DNA of 64,000 nt from Anseranas semipalmata (GCA_013399115.1 VXAA01006433.1:1956002-2020001), one strand, 5' to 3'. Shown: positions 47,655 through 60,941, numbered from the stretch's first letter. Notes: generated by a model not told the origin, from the sequence alone. Numbers and translations: made by a program.

Positions 47655-50137
47655 AAAGGTTTACATTTCTTATAAACAGACTCTACTGCTTATGCAGAAG
47701 TGGGATGGTTCTGTAAGTTAGCAGGCCTGGATCTCCTCAGCACAGGGAAAAATGATAAAGCGTGGAGATTAGCGTACATGCGAGCACCAATCCAATGACG
47801 TATGCATTTGATGGCATTTACATCTAGCTAAATGTGTGGATTTCCATTTTGCAGGAACATTTGACTTTGTTGTTGTTGTTGTTTCGGGTCAGAATGAAGT
47901 GGTAGGTTTTGTTCTGGCTGAGGGCAAAAGACTCACTAGTAACTTTTGGTCTCCCCTTGTGCTTGCTCCCCTCCTGGTACTTCCACCACCAAAACAAGGG
48001 GAAAACCTAATCGCATGTTGAGAGTTTGTTTTTTCTCCACTATCTTTGTAATTATTCTGTTAAAAATACAGTGATTACCAGTTTGTTGAACACAAATGCT
48101 TAGCTTTTAGTGGATGTCAGTCTTTTGGTATTCTTGGCACAATGTTCATAGCTTTAGACCTTTACTTGCATTAAACCATTGGCCCAGAGAGTATAGATTA
48201 TAAATCACTGTGTCTCTTTCCAGTGATAAAGCCCTTTATAGACCTCATTGCTTTGTCTTCTGAATCTGTCTGTGTTTGAGTATGTGCCCAACCTGGAGCA
48301 GGTGAAGGGAAAAATGGTGAATTTCCTGCTGCTGAGGAACTTTGCTGAGCTGTTTTGTTGCAGCTACCAGGAGAAACGAGTTTGTGTGGTAGTTCATCTA
48401 AACCAGAGAAAATAAAGATGTTGCTACACGGAAGACTGCACTGATCGTAAGCTGCAGAAACCTCGTTGCTTCACACTATGAAACAGAGAGGCAGCACAAT
48501 GTTTACCGTCCACTAAGCGCATTTTTTCCTAACCCAAAATGAGAAGAGCGTAGATCTGAGTTCAGGATGTCCTGAAGGAACTGGAGGTCTGTTGTAGCGG
48601 GATGCTTTTGATGCAGCTGAATGCGGCTCCTGAAGTTCGGGGCTAATGTGCTGCTTACAGTTACTCGTGAGAGTGGTTCAGTACTTTAGGAAACCTCGCC
48701 CATCAGTGCTGCCAGGCCTTGTAGTTGTCATCCTTAGCTTTTAAAATACATGCAATTGTTCACACAAAACAGATGTGCTTGGCTAACTGTTATACTTGCA
48801 GAAGAAAAGTTTCAAGCAAGTGGAAACAGGATCAGTCCCAGCTGGCACATTTAAGCCATAGCAGTGCTAAAAGACATTACAGCCTCCTGAGTCCACAAAA
48901 AAGTGCCATCTCTTGAGCAAAGATCAGTGTAGCTGAAATAAGCTGTGAATAAGTAGTGGCATCAGATTCAGATAAAGGAAGAGGACTGACAAAATACAGA
49001 TTGAGAAGGCGGTTGGGTGGTAGGAACTAGGAACCAGGCAGCAAGAAAGAGCAAAGAGATCAGAAGTTATTATAAGCAAATACCTTATCCAAAATGCAAT
49101 GAACTTTAATTTCTGGAAGCAAATATTATATGTAAGTCTTGATAACAGAAACATTATCACATCTGAATTCAGCTTGCCGCTTTCTAAAATACACTTCATG
49201 CAAGATAGCTGTCCATCCTGTCAGATTGTAAGAAATCTGTGCTTCACGCTGGTGGTTTGCATTCTTTCTGGCTCATTTGGCTATTCAGTTTACTTCCCAG
49301 TGCTCATTTTCACAGTATTACGATGCTTGCACTGCACTGCCTCTGCCACATGACTAGAAATGCTAGAGCTTCTCAAGACCCGAGGCATAAATAGAATTTC
49401 TCCATTTTTCCTTCTCCATTTTCACCATGGATCTTCTCTCCCTGGCACCAAAGTCCTCTTTGCCCTTCGTCTTTGTACAGCTGACAGCCACACTGGCCCA
49501 CTTTCTCTCCTCAACCTTCTGGGCAAGCTCTCACTGCCTCCTCCTCAGCTCCACCAGTGCTGGGACAAGTCCTCCTCACCATGCCCAAACAGGTCTTGCC
49601 ATCCCCTTTGCCCTTCTGATCTGCTTTGCCACAGCCTGGTTGGGTCATCCCCCCCAGAAGGCTGGTAGCCATCATGCACCCAGCTGTTCTTTCCCAATTC
49701 CTGAGCAGGGAACCTCTGGAGCAAATATGTTGAGAACCCCTGTTCCATACCTTCTCATATGATGCTGATAGAGTAACTCTTGGCTATTTTCCCCCCACAC
49801 ACACACTCTTTTTGAGCCACTGACAGGTTGTAGTCACAGTGATTTTCCAAGGTATTTCAACTGATGTACTTTTTGCCTGGTTACCTTTTCCTATTGTGAA
49901 TGAAGTCAGGATCCTCGAATCCTCTCTCCATAAAGGGTTTGGTAGTAAGTGAGAAGAGCTGAAATGTTGTGTAGAGCTGATAGTGAACACATAATAGTGA
50001 ATTTCAAGATAATTTCATTTTCCCTTCAAAAACTTATCCTTTTTAAAATCTGAAACTTTTCTTTCTTCCAAGGTCACTTTAGACTTAATTTACCAATATG
50101 ATATATGCAAAGAGTTAATTTAATAATCTAAGATGGC

Positions 50138-50153
50138 TTTTTTTTTTTTTTTT
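50138..50153. repeat. Poly(T) tract, 16 nt
   Basis: Uninterrupted T run between GATGGC and GAATTGCC. Confidence 0.9.
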
Positions 50154-52615
50154 GAATTGCCTGACAAATGTATTGGAAGTATGATCACATCTCTCTGAAA
50201 TGAAAATCAAGACCACTCAATGTCCTTTTGTCAACTGATTGCATCTAATTAAAACAGAAAGAAATCCCTGTGATGCAGCTTTTCTTCTCATTAACATGCA
50301 CTGCACAGGTTACTACCTAATTTGATACAGAAAGTTGTCTTGCATTTCTCTATCACTGATAAAACTGCTCTGTTTAGATGAAGTTAAGTGAACTTCTGAG
50401 TTAGAAAAGGAAATAGCAGTCCCCACCCTCATACATGATGATGTACAATTTGACCATTTATTTCCTTTCCTTAATAAGAGTTTCCAGCTACAGAAGCAGA
50501 AGTGCTTGCCCTTGGCCTCATACCGCTGCTAGCTTGGTACTCTGATTTCTTGGTAAATAGATAAACATGTCTATAAGATTAGGTGACAAATTCACATCAG
50601 CACCCAAAGCTCTCAGATCAATACCACTAATCCATTAGAGATTACAACAAAGATTCTTGTTTCTGTCCCTCCATTCTGGTATTAAATGTGAAATGAAAAT
50701 AACAGACTAAAATCTTTCTAAAATTAAATGAAACAAGGAAATTACCCTTTACACATTTTAAAGGTAAAGAATCCTCATTAGTGCATCTGCTGGCCTGGAC
50801 AGACTCCCTTTGAAAGCAGTTTAAGTATAACAAAGTAATTTTCAAATTAAAAGGGAGCAGCAGCTGTATAAAATGAAAATGTAAGAGTCAGCCACGCAGC
50901 CAGATCCAAAATCCCATCTCCTGAATCCGACAACAGCTGATTTGACCCAATGGCAACTGTACCTGAAGGAGAGTGGGCGACAGCTAAATTAAAGCCAAGG
51001 CAAATGGCTGTTGAGAACTCAGCAGAGGATTCAAAGTCCATCAAAGTTGGTGGGTATTTATCTATTGGCTTCAGAGGAGTCCAAACCTGGCCTTTGTTGC
51101 TTTGAATAAAGGAGAGTTTATGATTCGGTGTATCCTCTGTCCCCTTGGAAAGAGCCCCTGTGAGAAGTTCCATCAGAGTGACTGAATTACAAGCCGACAG
51201 GACTTTGCTGTAATTTATTTAAAGTTATTTACATGCACGAGAGTATGTTTGTAGAGTCAGGTTCTGCAGTGATGAAATTGGAAAGGACACTTGCTAACCT
51301 AATGCTAAGGTGACCCGAGCAAGTGTCCCCAGCTATCTGTGACCTGCTAAATAGTTTGGAAAACCTACCTGAATGTTGAAAGAGGTCTGCTTATTGCTTT
51401 TAATTCGCTTGTCTCTGCTTTCCTTTTGTGTTCTCAGCTTTATTTTCCCAGTCTGGTCTGTCACAGTCTTTTGCCTGTTATAACTGAACACTGTTAAGAG
51501 AGCTGTAACTTTCTGAATGTTCTCTGTGAAATAACATTTAAAAATTCAGGACTTGATGAGCCTTTCAGCCAGCTACTGGGGTTGTTAGATCAAGGTCATA
51601 ATGAGCAGGTGCGTTTGCTTACTACAATATGTAGGACTCTAATGGCAGCTGCAATCATTTACTTCCACTCCCTAACTCTTTGCAAGTTATTTGCTTGGTT
51701 ACACGAGGTGTCAACAATAATGCAGACAGGGATGAAATCTGAAGAAATTAACATAAATAGTGTCAACGTGCTGTCTTCTGATTTAGTGCTAGTTTCTTCA
51801 GAATTTCATTTTATTGCTATCAATATTTTCTCTGATCATCACTACTGTAACATAATCTCAACACTGCAAATTAATTTCGTGTAAAGGCACTGTTCTGTTC
51901 AATCAGCAGTGAAGGGTTCATCCCGGCGCTCCCTCCTCCCCACTTTTTCCCACCTATTATGCTATCTGCTGTTTATGGCTTCTTCTCTGCACTTTCACAC
52001 CCACAACATTTGAGAAAGACAGAGTAAAGCCACAGTATTTCATTTAGTCTACGTTAACTCCGCTCCCCTGGGTTGTGAGAGAGTGAAAATTACTTCGTAA
52101 GAGAAGACTTGGCTAACATAGGAGAAAATATCACTCAATGCTGAATCTGAGAATCAAAGTGTAGACAAGGTGCTGCTCTAAACCATTGAAGTCATCCCTT
52201 TGATGATCTTTAGACGTGTCATTTTGTGACCATTAGTTTCTGGGCACTGTGGTGTACCTTAGGTTTTTGTTTCTTGCCTTTGTCATTTCTGTTGAACTTT
52301 TACAACACAATTACAGGTTTCTGTGGTGGAGAGAATGGCACTTTTGTGGGGTTCCGTGTGTGGCAAGGAAAGTTATAGTAAGGTGAACACCGCAGGGGAA
52401 AGATGAGATTGGTATCTTCTGTTAAAAGAAACATTTTGCTCTGCTTTCTGAGAGGAATTCTGTATCCTGGAGGGAGAGGGAGAGAGCTCAGGGTGGGTAA
52501 GAGGGCGCATAGCTTCCAGCCTCGGACACTGGCTCTCAGCATGAGCCTGGGAGTAGGAGGGACGGAAACAGCCCGGGGCTGCACAGCTACCGGGATTTGC
52601 TCGTGTCCCTTGTCT

Positions 52616-52656
52616 GGCGTGTGTTCACTGGTGTGAACACACCAGGCGTGTGTTCA
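52616..52656. repeat. Alternating inverted and direct repeats of GTGTGTTC
   Basis: GTGTGTTC, then its reverse complement GAACACAC, then GTGTGTTC again, within 41 bases. GTGTGTTCAC (52619-52628) and GTGAACACAC (52633-52642) form a perfect 10-bp inverted repeat with a 4-base loop. GGCGTGTGTTCA occurs identically at 52616-52627 and 52645-52656. The middle also contains GGTGTGAA, the half-site word of T-box factors. Either hairpin (left-middle or middle-right) can form, but not both at once. It probably arose by template switching. Confidence 0.85.
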
Positions 52657-52839
52657 AGGCTTCTCTCTGTGCCCGATAAATCCCTTCCTCAATGTCCGAA
52701 TTATTCTGCCCAATCATAGCATCTGCCTGGCTCTTTATAGTGAGTTCCATCATGTGAGGTCAAGTATGTAGCAGGGAGATAGGGGAACAGAGAGTAGGAA
52801 AAAGCAGGCAAGATACATAAAGGGGCTAACAAGGGGCAC

Positions 52840-53230
52840 CCCACAAATACTTGAACAGGTTGGTCATATTTATACCCGTGAGTTGCAGCTGCCGAGTTCC
52901 AGCACTAGCAGCAGGACTGTCTCACTGAGAAGGAGCAGATGGAGATCAGAAGACACGGATCTGGTAGAACACTGGGCCTCTGCAACATGGCAGAGAGGAA
53001 CAGGCAGCTGCCACAGGCTGCTGGAGGTTGATTGAGAGCCGTAACTTGGTACCCAAGAGAGCAGTGGGAATCCAGGTTAAATTAACCTGCCTGGAGGCTG
53101 AAGGGAGTGCCAAGCAGTAGCAGGATATGCCTTGCTCTCTGCTATTTTAAGTCCTTTTGTCTGAGTGCTTTTGACAAAATAAATCATACTTAGTATTGAA
53201 GAATTTGTTTTCTGCATCACAAGCTTTTAG
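52840..53230 (+). other. Possible retroelement end or non-coding exon with AATAAA
   Basis: A GC-richer block ends in CTCTCTGCTATTTTAAGTCC, TTTTGTCTGAGTGCTTTTGA and an AATAAA at 53178-53183. The wording recalls an old repeat ending with a polyadenylation signal seen in sauropsid DNA, but I cannot name it. No LTR boundaries or target duplication were found. Confidence 0.2.
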
Positions 53231-56200
53231 TAGTGCCTCCAGTCTTCCACAAGAAAGTCTCTATCGGAGTCAAGTCTTGCAGGCTGCGGCAGCAATTGTG
53301 AGCTAAGGGGATATTATTTAGAGGCCTGTTCAGAGGGGCCCTGGGATCCTATGTCAAGCAGAAACAGCTCCAGGCAGGTGGCTAAGAGAGATTTGGTCAA
53401 GGGACTGCAAGGATGTGAGAAGGGGCAGGTGCCTGCTACTGCAAATACAGCGATTTCCTCCCTCCTGTTGATACCTGGCAGGATAGGAGGGATTATCATG
53501 TCTGTAGTTAACAAACTGTTAACCCAGGCAGCCCCAGAAAGACACTTTTGGCACCTGTAATGGGATGTAGGTAGAGGAAGAACTCTGTCTTCAAGAAATT
53601 CAGCACTCAGGTATCTATCTGCAAGCCCTTCGAGATGTCTAAATCCATCTCAATTCTATGCTTTGGATGGCGGCTGCTGTGTCCTCTTCAGCTGGACATA
53701 CTCCGCAGACTGTCTTTGTGTGTGGTAGGAGCTCCTCAGACAAACATTACCCACCAGGGGAACATTACACTTTTTCGACAGACTTTTCGTCCTGAAATAT
53801 ACATTCCGTGTTATACTTTTAGTTTGTAGAGGGAGTGGTAACAGTTCTGATTACTTCTGATTGGTAATGATTCTCAGACCACTGTTTGGTGATAGAATAG
53901 CAATGCCCAGGAAAATGGAGTGGTAAATGTGTTCATTGTGTGTTTTTGCCTTTGATATGGTTTTTGCCTATGTGAGCAGGTGACTTTAACATTATGGGTA
54001 TGAGCACTTCTCTGCCTGGATTGACTCATTACAAGGGCAGTCATTATGTTCCCTCCAGACAGATTTGCTTCTATATCAATTTAGCATGCCTTTAATTACA
54101 GCCAGGAAGACTTTAAATTTCATCTGTGTTGTAGGGGATTTTCTACATTCTAGCCCGAGTTCCACCCAGTAACATTAAATTAGTCTAATTTACATACAAC
54201 TGACCTTGCCCAAACATATACCACTATTAAAAAAAAAAAAAAGTGCTCAAAATAAAAAGTGAAGCACTTAGAAGACCAAGGATCAGTCACCTCCGAAACT
54301 TTAAATCACCCTTTTCCTAGTTCCAGATGACCTTTGCTTTGTTCAGTGTACAGAGTTCTTACTGAGTAAGAGATCAGTATTTCTTTTAGTCTGTTCTTGT
54401 GTTACTTGAGCGCTACCGAAACATTGCATCAACAAGGAAAAAAAAATAGCATCCTGTATTTTTCCATGTTGCTTTCAGTGCTGTACCTTGCCGATTTGCA
54501 ATTGTTCATGAATTAATTAGCATGATACCCCTACAAGGTGAGGTAATGTTGGTCCCTGTGTGAATATGAACTGGGGTTTAGAATAAAAGTGAGTGCTAAT
54601 ATTGGAAATCCAGATGGAAATGACTACTATCCAGTTTTGCCGAGTAGTGTGTCTTCTGTAGCATGTTATATGAAGGTGCTAGATAAGACTGTTCGGCAAA
54701 TGTTAGCACACACAAAACATATTTTCATCAGACTTCATTCCAAAAAAAATGGCTCCACTTCTTTACTGAAGACTTAAAAATAAAATAAAAAATCAACAAA
54801 CATCCAAAATTCAATATCCCATTTGGAAAATTTAAGTGGTTACACTGAGACAGATTTATCTGCAAGGAAAAATGGGACCTTAAATAGAAAATGCTAGCTA
54901 TGCTTAACTACAGGCATCAGTAATTATGAAGTCAATGTTAAAACTTGACTCTGGGTAAGATCCAATTTTTGCTGAGGTCATATTTGAATACTCCAGTAAC
55001 ATACACAAATTGCAGATGTACTAGATTTCCTCCTACCTTTTTTTTTTTTTTTTCCATCAAATAAAAGGCTTTCAGTTATCTGTACTGCCAGCTTCTGAGA
55101 GATTCTATTTCCTCTTGAATTCGGCTTTGATAAAAGCTTCTCAGCGCAGCGCTGAATCGTGCCAGAAGACAGCCTGGAGTTTTTACTGGGGTGTTCAATC
55201 TCCTGGTGATTGCTGTGGTTTCTTTATTGTGATTTTCTGGTTTCCTGTGAGCACAATCTGCTTCTTCTGGGTCACTGGAACCGTCCCTTGGTATCTGTGT
55301 GTTGGTCAGAGTATGGCTATGCTTACCGAGGTGTCTTTGGGTCAAACTCCCTTCCTGGTGAGGGCTGGACTTCCCACACTGTGTTCATAATTCTGCTGCT
55401 GGATTTTTATAGCCTTGGGCTAGTCAAGCCACCACTTTCAGCCTGAGCTTTTCCAAGTGTTTATTAAGCATGGATATGTTCACATGGGACCTTTTCCTTG
55501 TCTTTTTGCTCTGACCTTGAACAACTGTTTCCCAGCCATCCAAAATCTGCTTTCTTTGTATGTAGTACTTAAGGTGATTTGCTTTCATTTTCTACCTATG
55601 TCTCCAGAGTATAATACAAATTAATGTTAATTTTATTTGTTTTACATTCTCCCCATACGTCACTCTTCTGGTGTTTCTTCCCTTTTAGTTGGGAGTGTGG
55701 TGGATAGGGCTAATTCTTCAATGTCTTTGATTTCACAGCCCTTTTATTTCGGGGAGTATAGAACACTCTGCAGGACCTTCACTCAGGCTTGGATTCAGCC
55801 ATTAGGTTCCTGAATATTCTTCAAAAGATAACCATGAAAATCTCATTACTTCAAACTCTTTTGAATGAGGCAGTAGAAAGTATGCCGCACGAAGCAATCA
55901 TGCGTTATTATTTAAATGGCCTAAGATAGATCCTCTTTTTCTTTAATAGCATCTTTGACCTCCCTTCTTCCTGTAGTCAAGCCACAGAAAAATTACATTT
56001 TGTAGCGTACATTTGTACATGGCACTGTCATTTGGTTATTTCTTTTCCAAGGGAAAACCACTTTCCTCCTCTTCCCCCCAACACCTTCTAAAAGAAAATT
56101 GAGCTTCTGGGAACTTAATGTGCAAACTTCACTGTTACATCCTGCAAAATTGCGATTGCTTAATGGAACTGGAAAATAAAGATTATTATTATTTTTTTCC

Positions 56201-58030
56201 TGTTATGAGCAAACTTAAGCAATTTTTGATAGTCATTTGTGGTCTGGTGAATGCAGGGAACTAAATCCTGAGTGACTGCCAGAAGCAACAATTTCAGTCC
56301 CTTTTTTTCCTGATTGAATTCTTTGAAGATAGTTTCACATACAGAAGCACAGGTACTCAGTCTCTAAAATTCAGATACTTGTCACATGAACTTACATAAA
56401 TATTACAAGGATATTTAGGATGTTCACACCAACTGAGTAGTGTAATATGCTATATGGTTGAATTCTTTCCCTTAGAAAAATAAGAAAACGATTGCTGGGA
56501 TTTTTTATTTTATTCCTTTTTTTTTTAATCCTCAAATTTGTAAAGGTAAACATTTTCCTTTTAGAGGAAAGAATGGCAAGTTTAAATTATTGTGTTGGAT
56601 TTTTAAAAAAGTATGTGTGAACAGAAAATTTCCCATCGTGTTGAAAATATTTCTGCAATCTTACACATAGTGGCGGTCTTCATCTACCTTTACTAGGTCT
56701 GAAATGATTAGTTCATAGAAAAATGCACTGGGGGAAAAAATTGAAAATAGATGATTGCTGTTTGGCAACAAACAGAAAATTAAACTTCAGTAACTCATGG
56801 AACGCTCCTGCATGCATTGCTGAGATTAGAGGGAATACTGCTATGTGTACAGCATAACTGAATGGTGTTTTTCGGCTGATTTGTAGTGGAAAACTGCAGT
56901 GTGTAAACACCAAAGTCTGATATAAATGCACTCTGTGTTACCAGTGTAAAGAACACTCTGGCATGACGATGGCAACTAACCTGCCTGCTCTACGCGCTAT
57001 AGGCGGCTGTCTGCAGCTAAGCAGAGGAAACAGCCTGTACAGCCTGCCTCTGCTCGCTGGTCTTAATTAGCCATTCTCCCTTCTCCCTTCTCATGCAAGA
57101 TTTTCATCCTTCAAATACATTTTAAAAATTCATAATGTTTACTGCTTGTTCACATTGCAGGCTGTTTGGTATTTTTATCATACATTTTTATAGTCTTGCT
57201 GGAAAAAATGATGCTCTGTCTTAAATTCCTTACTACCTTGGTCTTTCTTAGTCCAAGTTGCTTGGTCATTTGTTAGATATGTCATGGGAGGTCACACATC
57301 CTTTGTAGCATTTTCCTTCTGTACTCCCTTTAGAACTTTTTTTATGCCTCAAAGAGTTTGCTTCTTTATTTCTTCTTAAAGAGTATCTGTTATATTTCTC
57401 TACTAAATCACAAGGCTACTCAATTCGGTGGATAACTTGTTTTTCCTGTGTTATGCCACCTCTATTTCTATAAATCCTTTGTATAAAAATGCGGCAGTTC
57501 AGATTTGTCAGTGTGAAAAAATAAAAATTCTTCTGCTAAAATTCCTTTAAAAATGAAAATTGTAAGAAAGACACATCTTGACAATTCTTTCACATTCAAA
57601 AATCTGTGTCTATAATCTTAGTGTAATCATGCTAGGATTTGTGCTTTTAGCATATATTCCCTGGTGGCAAAGAGTTTTAAATGTATATGTAGAATTTTCT
57701 CTTTTTTTTTTCGAGGTTCTACATTAGCTGTTGTTGCTCATTGACTTATACTTGACTTTTTTCAGCTCCCTAAAGATACACTGATAGTTATTTAATGACA
57801 GTTAAAATTCCTTATCCATTTTGCTCATTTTTCTGGGCAGATTGTGTTACATCTGTATGTGTGTTGTGTGCATACCTGCACGTGCATGGTGCTTGTTTTC
57901 ATAGTTACTTGGAAGTTGATTTTGTGTTACTGAGCACTTCTCCCATTACATTATTTTGAGGCATGACAAAACTTTTGTTCCCTCAGTTCTAGGAACTGTT
58001 ACTGTAGTGAAGTAATAACTTACAGACCAA

Positions 58031-58144
58031 GGCTGAGGGTGAGCCTGCACGGTGCTAGATGCTGTATAATCCAAGAGTTAGTTATTTTAGGTTGCAAATT
58101 CGTTGAGATTACAAAGTAAGATGTAGAAGAGGCTCTATTTAATG
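58031..58144 (-). repeat. Possible 3' part of the adjoining MIR-like relic
   Basis: GCACGGTGCTAGATGCTGTA resembles old amniote retroelement tails (AGTGCTAGGTGCTGTACA). It lies directly beside the better-preserved core at 58145 and may be part of the same insertion. Confidence 0.35.
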
Positions 58145-58250
58145 GGATATTATCATCCTCATTTTGTGAATGAGAGGAGCTGAAGCATTCAGACAAATGA
58201 ATGACTTGCCCAAGGTCAGAAGGGAAACTAGAGCTGACGCCTTATCTCCA
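58145..58250 (-). mobile_element. MIR-like SINE relic 1
   Basis: GATATTATCATCCTCATTTT, then GTGAATGAG, then ATGACTTGCCCAAGGTCA, then GAAACTAGAGCTGA. These blocks follow, in order, the reverse complement of the MIR core (ATTATCCCCATTTTACAGATG, GTGACTTGCCCAAGGTCAC, GCAGAGCTGGGA). MIR-type elements are ancient tRNA-derived SINEs mobilised by LINE machinery. Bird genomes keep only scattered, very old amniote copies. Confidence 0.7.
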
Positions 58251-58358
58251 TAGCTGCAGTTTCAGCCAACTAAATGCACACTCATCCTTCATGTGAGTTC
58301 TCAAGTGTAGTTCTTCTGTGCTTCAGGCATTTTTCCTATATCAAAATTTTGTGGAGTC

Positions 58359-58379
58359 TTTTTTTTTTTTTTNAAAAAA
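58359..58379. repeat. Poly(T)-N-poly(A) junction
   Basis: T14, an unknown base at 58373, then A6 and AAGAAGAAG. A T run meeting an A run across an N suggests an assembly join of uncertain correctness. Confidence 0.85.
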
Positions 58380-60058
58380 GAAGAAGATACCATGAAAATG
58401 TTTTTCTGTAAACTGGGGGTGTGGTAAAAGCAGATGGAAGTATAAAAACATTTTAGCTGTGATTTAATGATGATCTATAACCTCTTCCTGTAAGAGTTTT
58501 AGACAATTATGAAATTCAAGCACAGAAAAAAGATTATCAAATTCTGGAGTTAGAAAGGACTGAAGTTTTAGCTAATTATAGAAGAAATATTTGAAAGAAT
58601 GGACTTGGTTAGGGAAAAGAAGAATATCTGAATATGTATTTTAAAAATAAACTGCCGCTTCAGAAACTTTTTTTCCATGGCCATGTGATATTAGTGAGGT
58701 GGGTGAAGTGGATCTGGTCTAGCATTTCCTTTTTGATGGGCAATGCAATTAAGAAGTTTACTGAGTCAGTGGCCCTGGTCCTCTAGCGTGCCTTCTTTTC
58801 TATAGTTCTATTTCCCCCTTTCTTTTCTTCCTTTTTATCCTAAGTTTTTCCATATTTATGAAAAATCTGGCTTCAGTTTGTAATCCTCTATTACAGATGA
58901 TTTGGCTGAGGGTTGCAATGAATGCTTTGTAAATGAGTAACAATGCTATTTTAGTGCTAATGTTCAACTTTTTAATTGAACTATCAGTAAATTCATCACC
59001 AGATAGGCTATTAACAAAGTAATTACATTCATTTTTCCAGTTTATTGTTATTAATTTCAGATACACAAGGTCATAGTGGAAGTCATCAGTCCCTGCTTGT
59101 GGAAATCCAGGGTAAGATCCAGCTGGCAGGATTATACTGCAGATGATATATTCCTGTAGTTGTAGTATGAAAGACATGGGGCATTTCCTAGCTCAGCTTC
59201 TTAATTATGCTCAAGATTTATTAAATCTGTCATTTTTTTTTTCTGTTTGCGTAGGGGTGTCTGAAAAGGAGGTGCTGGCATTGCTATAACATAAAAATCG
59301 CAGAGACTAAATAGTGAATGTGGACTGATGGTGAGTCCTTGGATTTCAGAGGTGGTTTGGACAAGAATGATGATAGACTTGCTGATGGCCTGCCCAGCTG
59401 TTCCTGTCACAGGAGAGCAGGGAGCTCTGCACTGATTTCTAGAGGACTTGGTGTGCTTTACTGGTCTAGGACTCAATGCTTCCCACATTACATCATGAGC
59501 AGAATTACAGCAATCTGGGAATTACACCATGTGATTGGGCCCTTTACTCACAACTAATACAGTACGGGTCTGTGGATTACCTTGTGGTATTAAAATGCTT
59601 GTGATCAAATTATGGGTGCTCTTTTTTAGACTTTCCATGCTATAGCTTCATTTAGGATTCCCTGTTAGTAAGAAACCAGTCTACAAACTGGTCCTTTTAA
59701 TCTTTTTTCCACTATCCCAATTAGTTTGTAAATTGAAGCCTCTTGTTACTGCTAATGTGTTCATTAATCTTTTTATATTCTCTTATTATTTCTGCATATT
59801 TTGGGGGAATCGGACAATTTACAGTTACTCATACTAGCAACACGATCAACTTATTCACCTGAAAAATTCAGCCTTAAAATAATTTACCTCTCTAAAAGGT
59901 ATTTAAAAGTGTAACTGAGAGGAGTGTTTGATTGTGCTTTGGTTACATTCAATAATCAGGTATTTATGCAAATTCAGTTATTATTAATTGAATGTCTGAA
60001 TGGTAAGGCTAAGACTGATATGTGAAAAATTCACTTGCATAATCATTGGATTTCAAAA

Positions 60059-60205
60059 CACCTTACAGAGAGGGTAATAACAAATTTCTTTTTTTGGAAA
60101 ATGGGAAATAATAGAGTGAGGTGATTTACTGATTAAGTCAACCCATGAGCCGCTGGCAGAAGTGGGAGCAGGCACATCCTGAGCCTTCCCAAGCCCCATC
60201 TACTG
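60059..60205 (-). mobile_element. MIR-like SINE relic 2
   Basis: CACCTTACAGAGAGGGTAAT, then GGAAAATGGGAAATAATAGA, then GTGAGGTGATTTACTGATTA, then CGCTGGCAGAAGTGGGAGCA and CTGAGCCTTCCCAAGCCCC. This parallels the reverse-strand amniote MIR order (CATTTTACAGATGGG, GAGGTGAAGTGACTTGCC, CAGTGGCAGAGCTGGGA, CTCCTGAGTCCCAGTCC). It is on the same strand as the copy at 58145 but more diverged. Confidence 0.5.
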
Positions 60206-60927
60206 ACAATGACAACAGGCTAACTTCAGCTAGGACCTTACCTCAAATACCTGCTTATGTAATGCTATGAATGCTTCAGATAATTATATGTAGTGTCAGG
60301 AGACTCTGTTAGCTTGTGGAGCTGGTTTAGGTGTCAGAGAAGCAATATCAAACTGCAACTTCCCATAAGTTGTAGGGAAACTGGAAGTGTGGTATAAATG
60401 AAATTAGAATTAGGTGAGAAAATATGGTTTCAACATAAATCAAGTGATATTTCAGGTGAAACAAAAAACTAATGTACAGGCAGAATCTTATCATTGAGTC
60501 ACGCTCAAAAATATTAAAAAGCTTTAAAGTGAATAATTGTTTCCTCTTGGGAGTTCCTTTCGAGCATTAGTAGAACATGTCTAATGTTAATGTATCTTGC
60601 CAGTCGTCTGGAATGCTCCTTACTGCTGGAGCAAACAGAGTCACTTTCATATTTTTGAAGGTTTCTCTGCATTGTAAAAAGCATCATGGGAGCTTATTAA
60701 GTTCATTAGAATACTGAAGGAATGTTAACAGCAGTTCTAAGTGCTTCTTTCCTCAAAGTTCTGTTATTTTGGGAGGAAAAATATAGGGAGTGAGCACTGG
60801 AAAGATACTCATGCTGGATGAAATGAGGAGGAAAAAAAGGCACTACTATTGCTGTTTACAGTTCTGGAATCCTTTGGGAAGCTTTTGAGTTTGGGGAATC
60901 TGTGTGTTTTCACTCTTAGAGCTTCAT

Positions 60928-60941
60928 TTTTTTTTTTTTTC
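60928..60941. repeat. Short poly(T) tract
   Basis: Fourteen T residues within CTTCATTTT...CCACATC. Confidence 0.85.

Larger units (their letters stand above)
46761..58030. other. AT-rich stretch with no supportable gene
   Basis: Open frames are at most 127 codons (-, 47044-47427). A 111-codon + frame at 49427-49762 begins with a good Kozak context (CACCATGG) but lies in pyrimidine-rich DNA where a second frame is also open, so it is not supported. Minus frames at 50847-51173 (108 codons) and 52300-52584 show no domain. TTCATGAATTAATTAGCATG at about 54506 is AT-rich and enhancer-like but unproven. Poly(T) runs occur at 47636, 50138 and 55039. Confidence 0.55.

Noticed and set aside
49427..49762. 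111-codon + frame starting at CACCATGG
   Set aside because: Good Kozak context, but the region is pyrimidine-rich with another open frame overlapping, and the protein shows no recognisable features.
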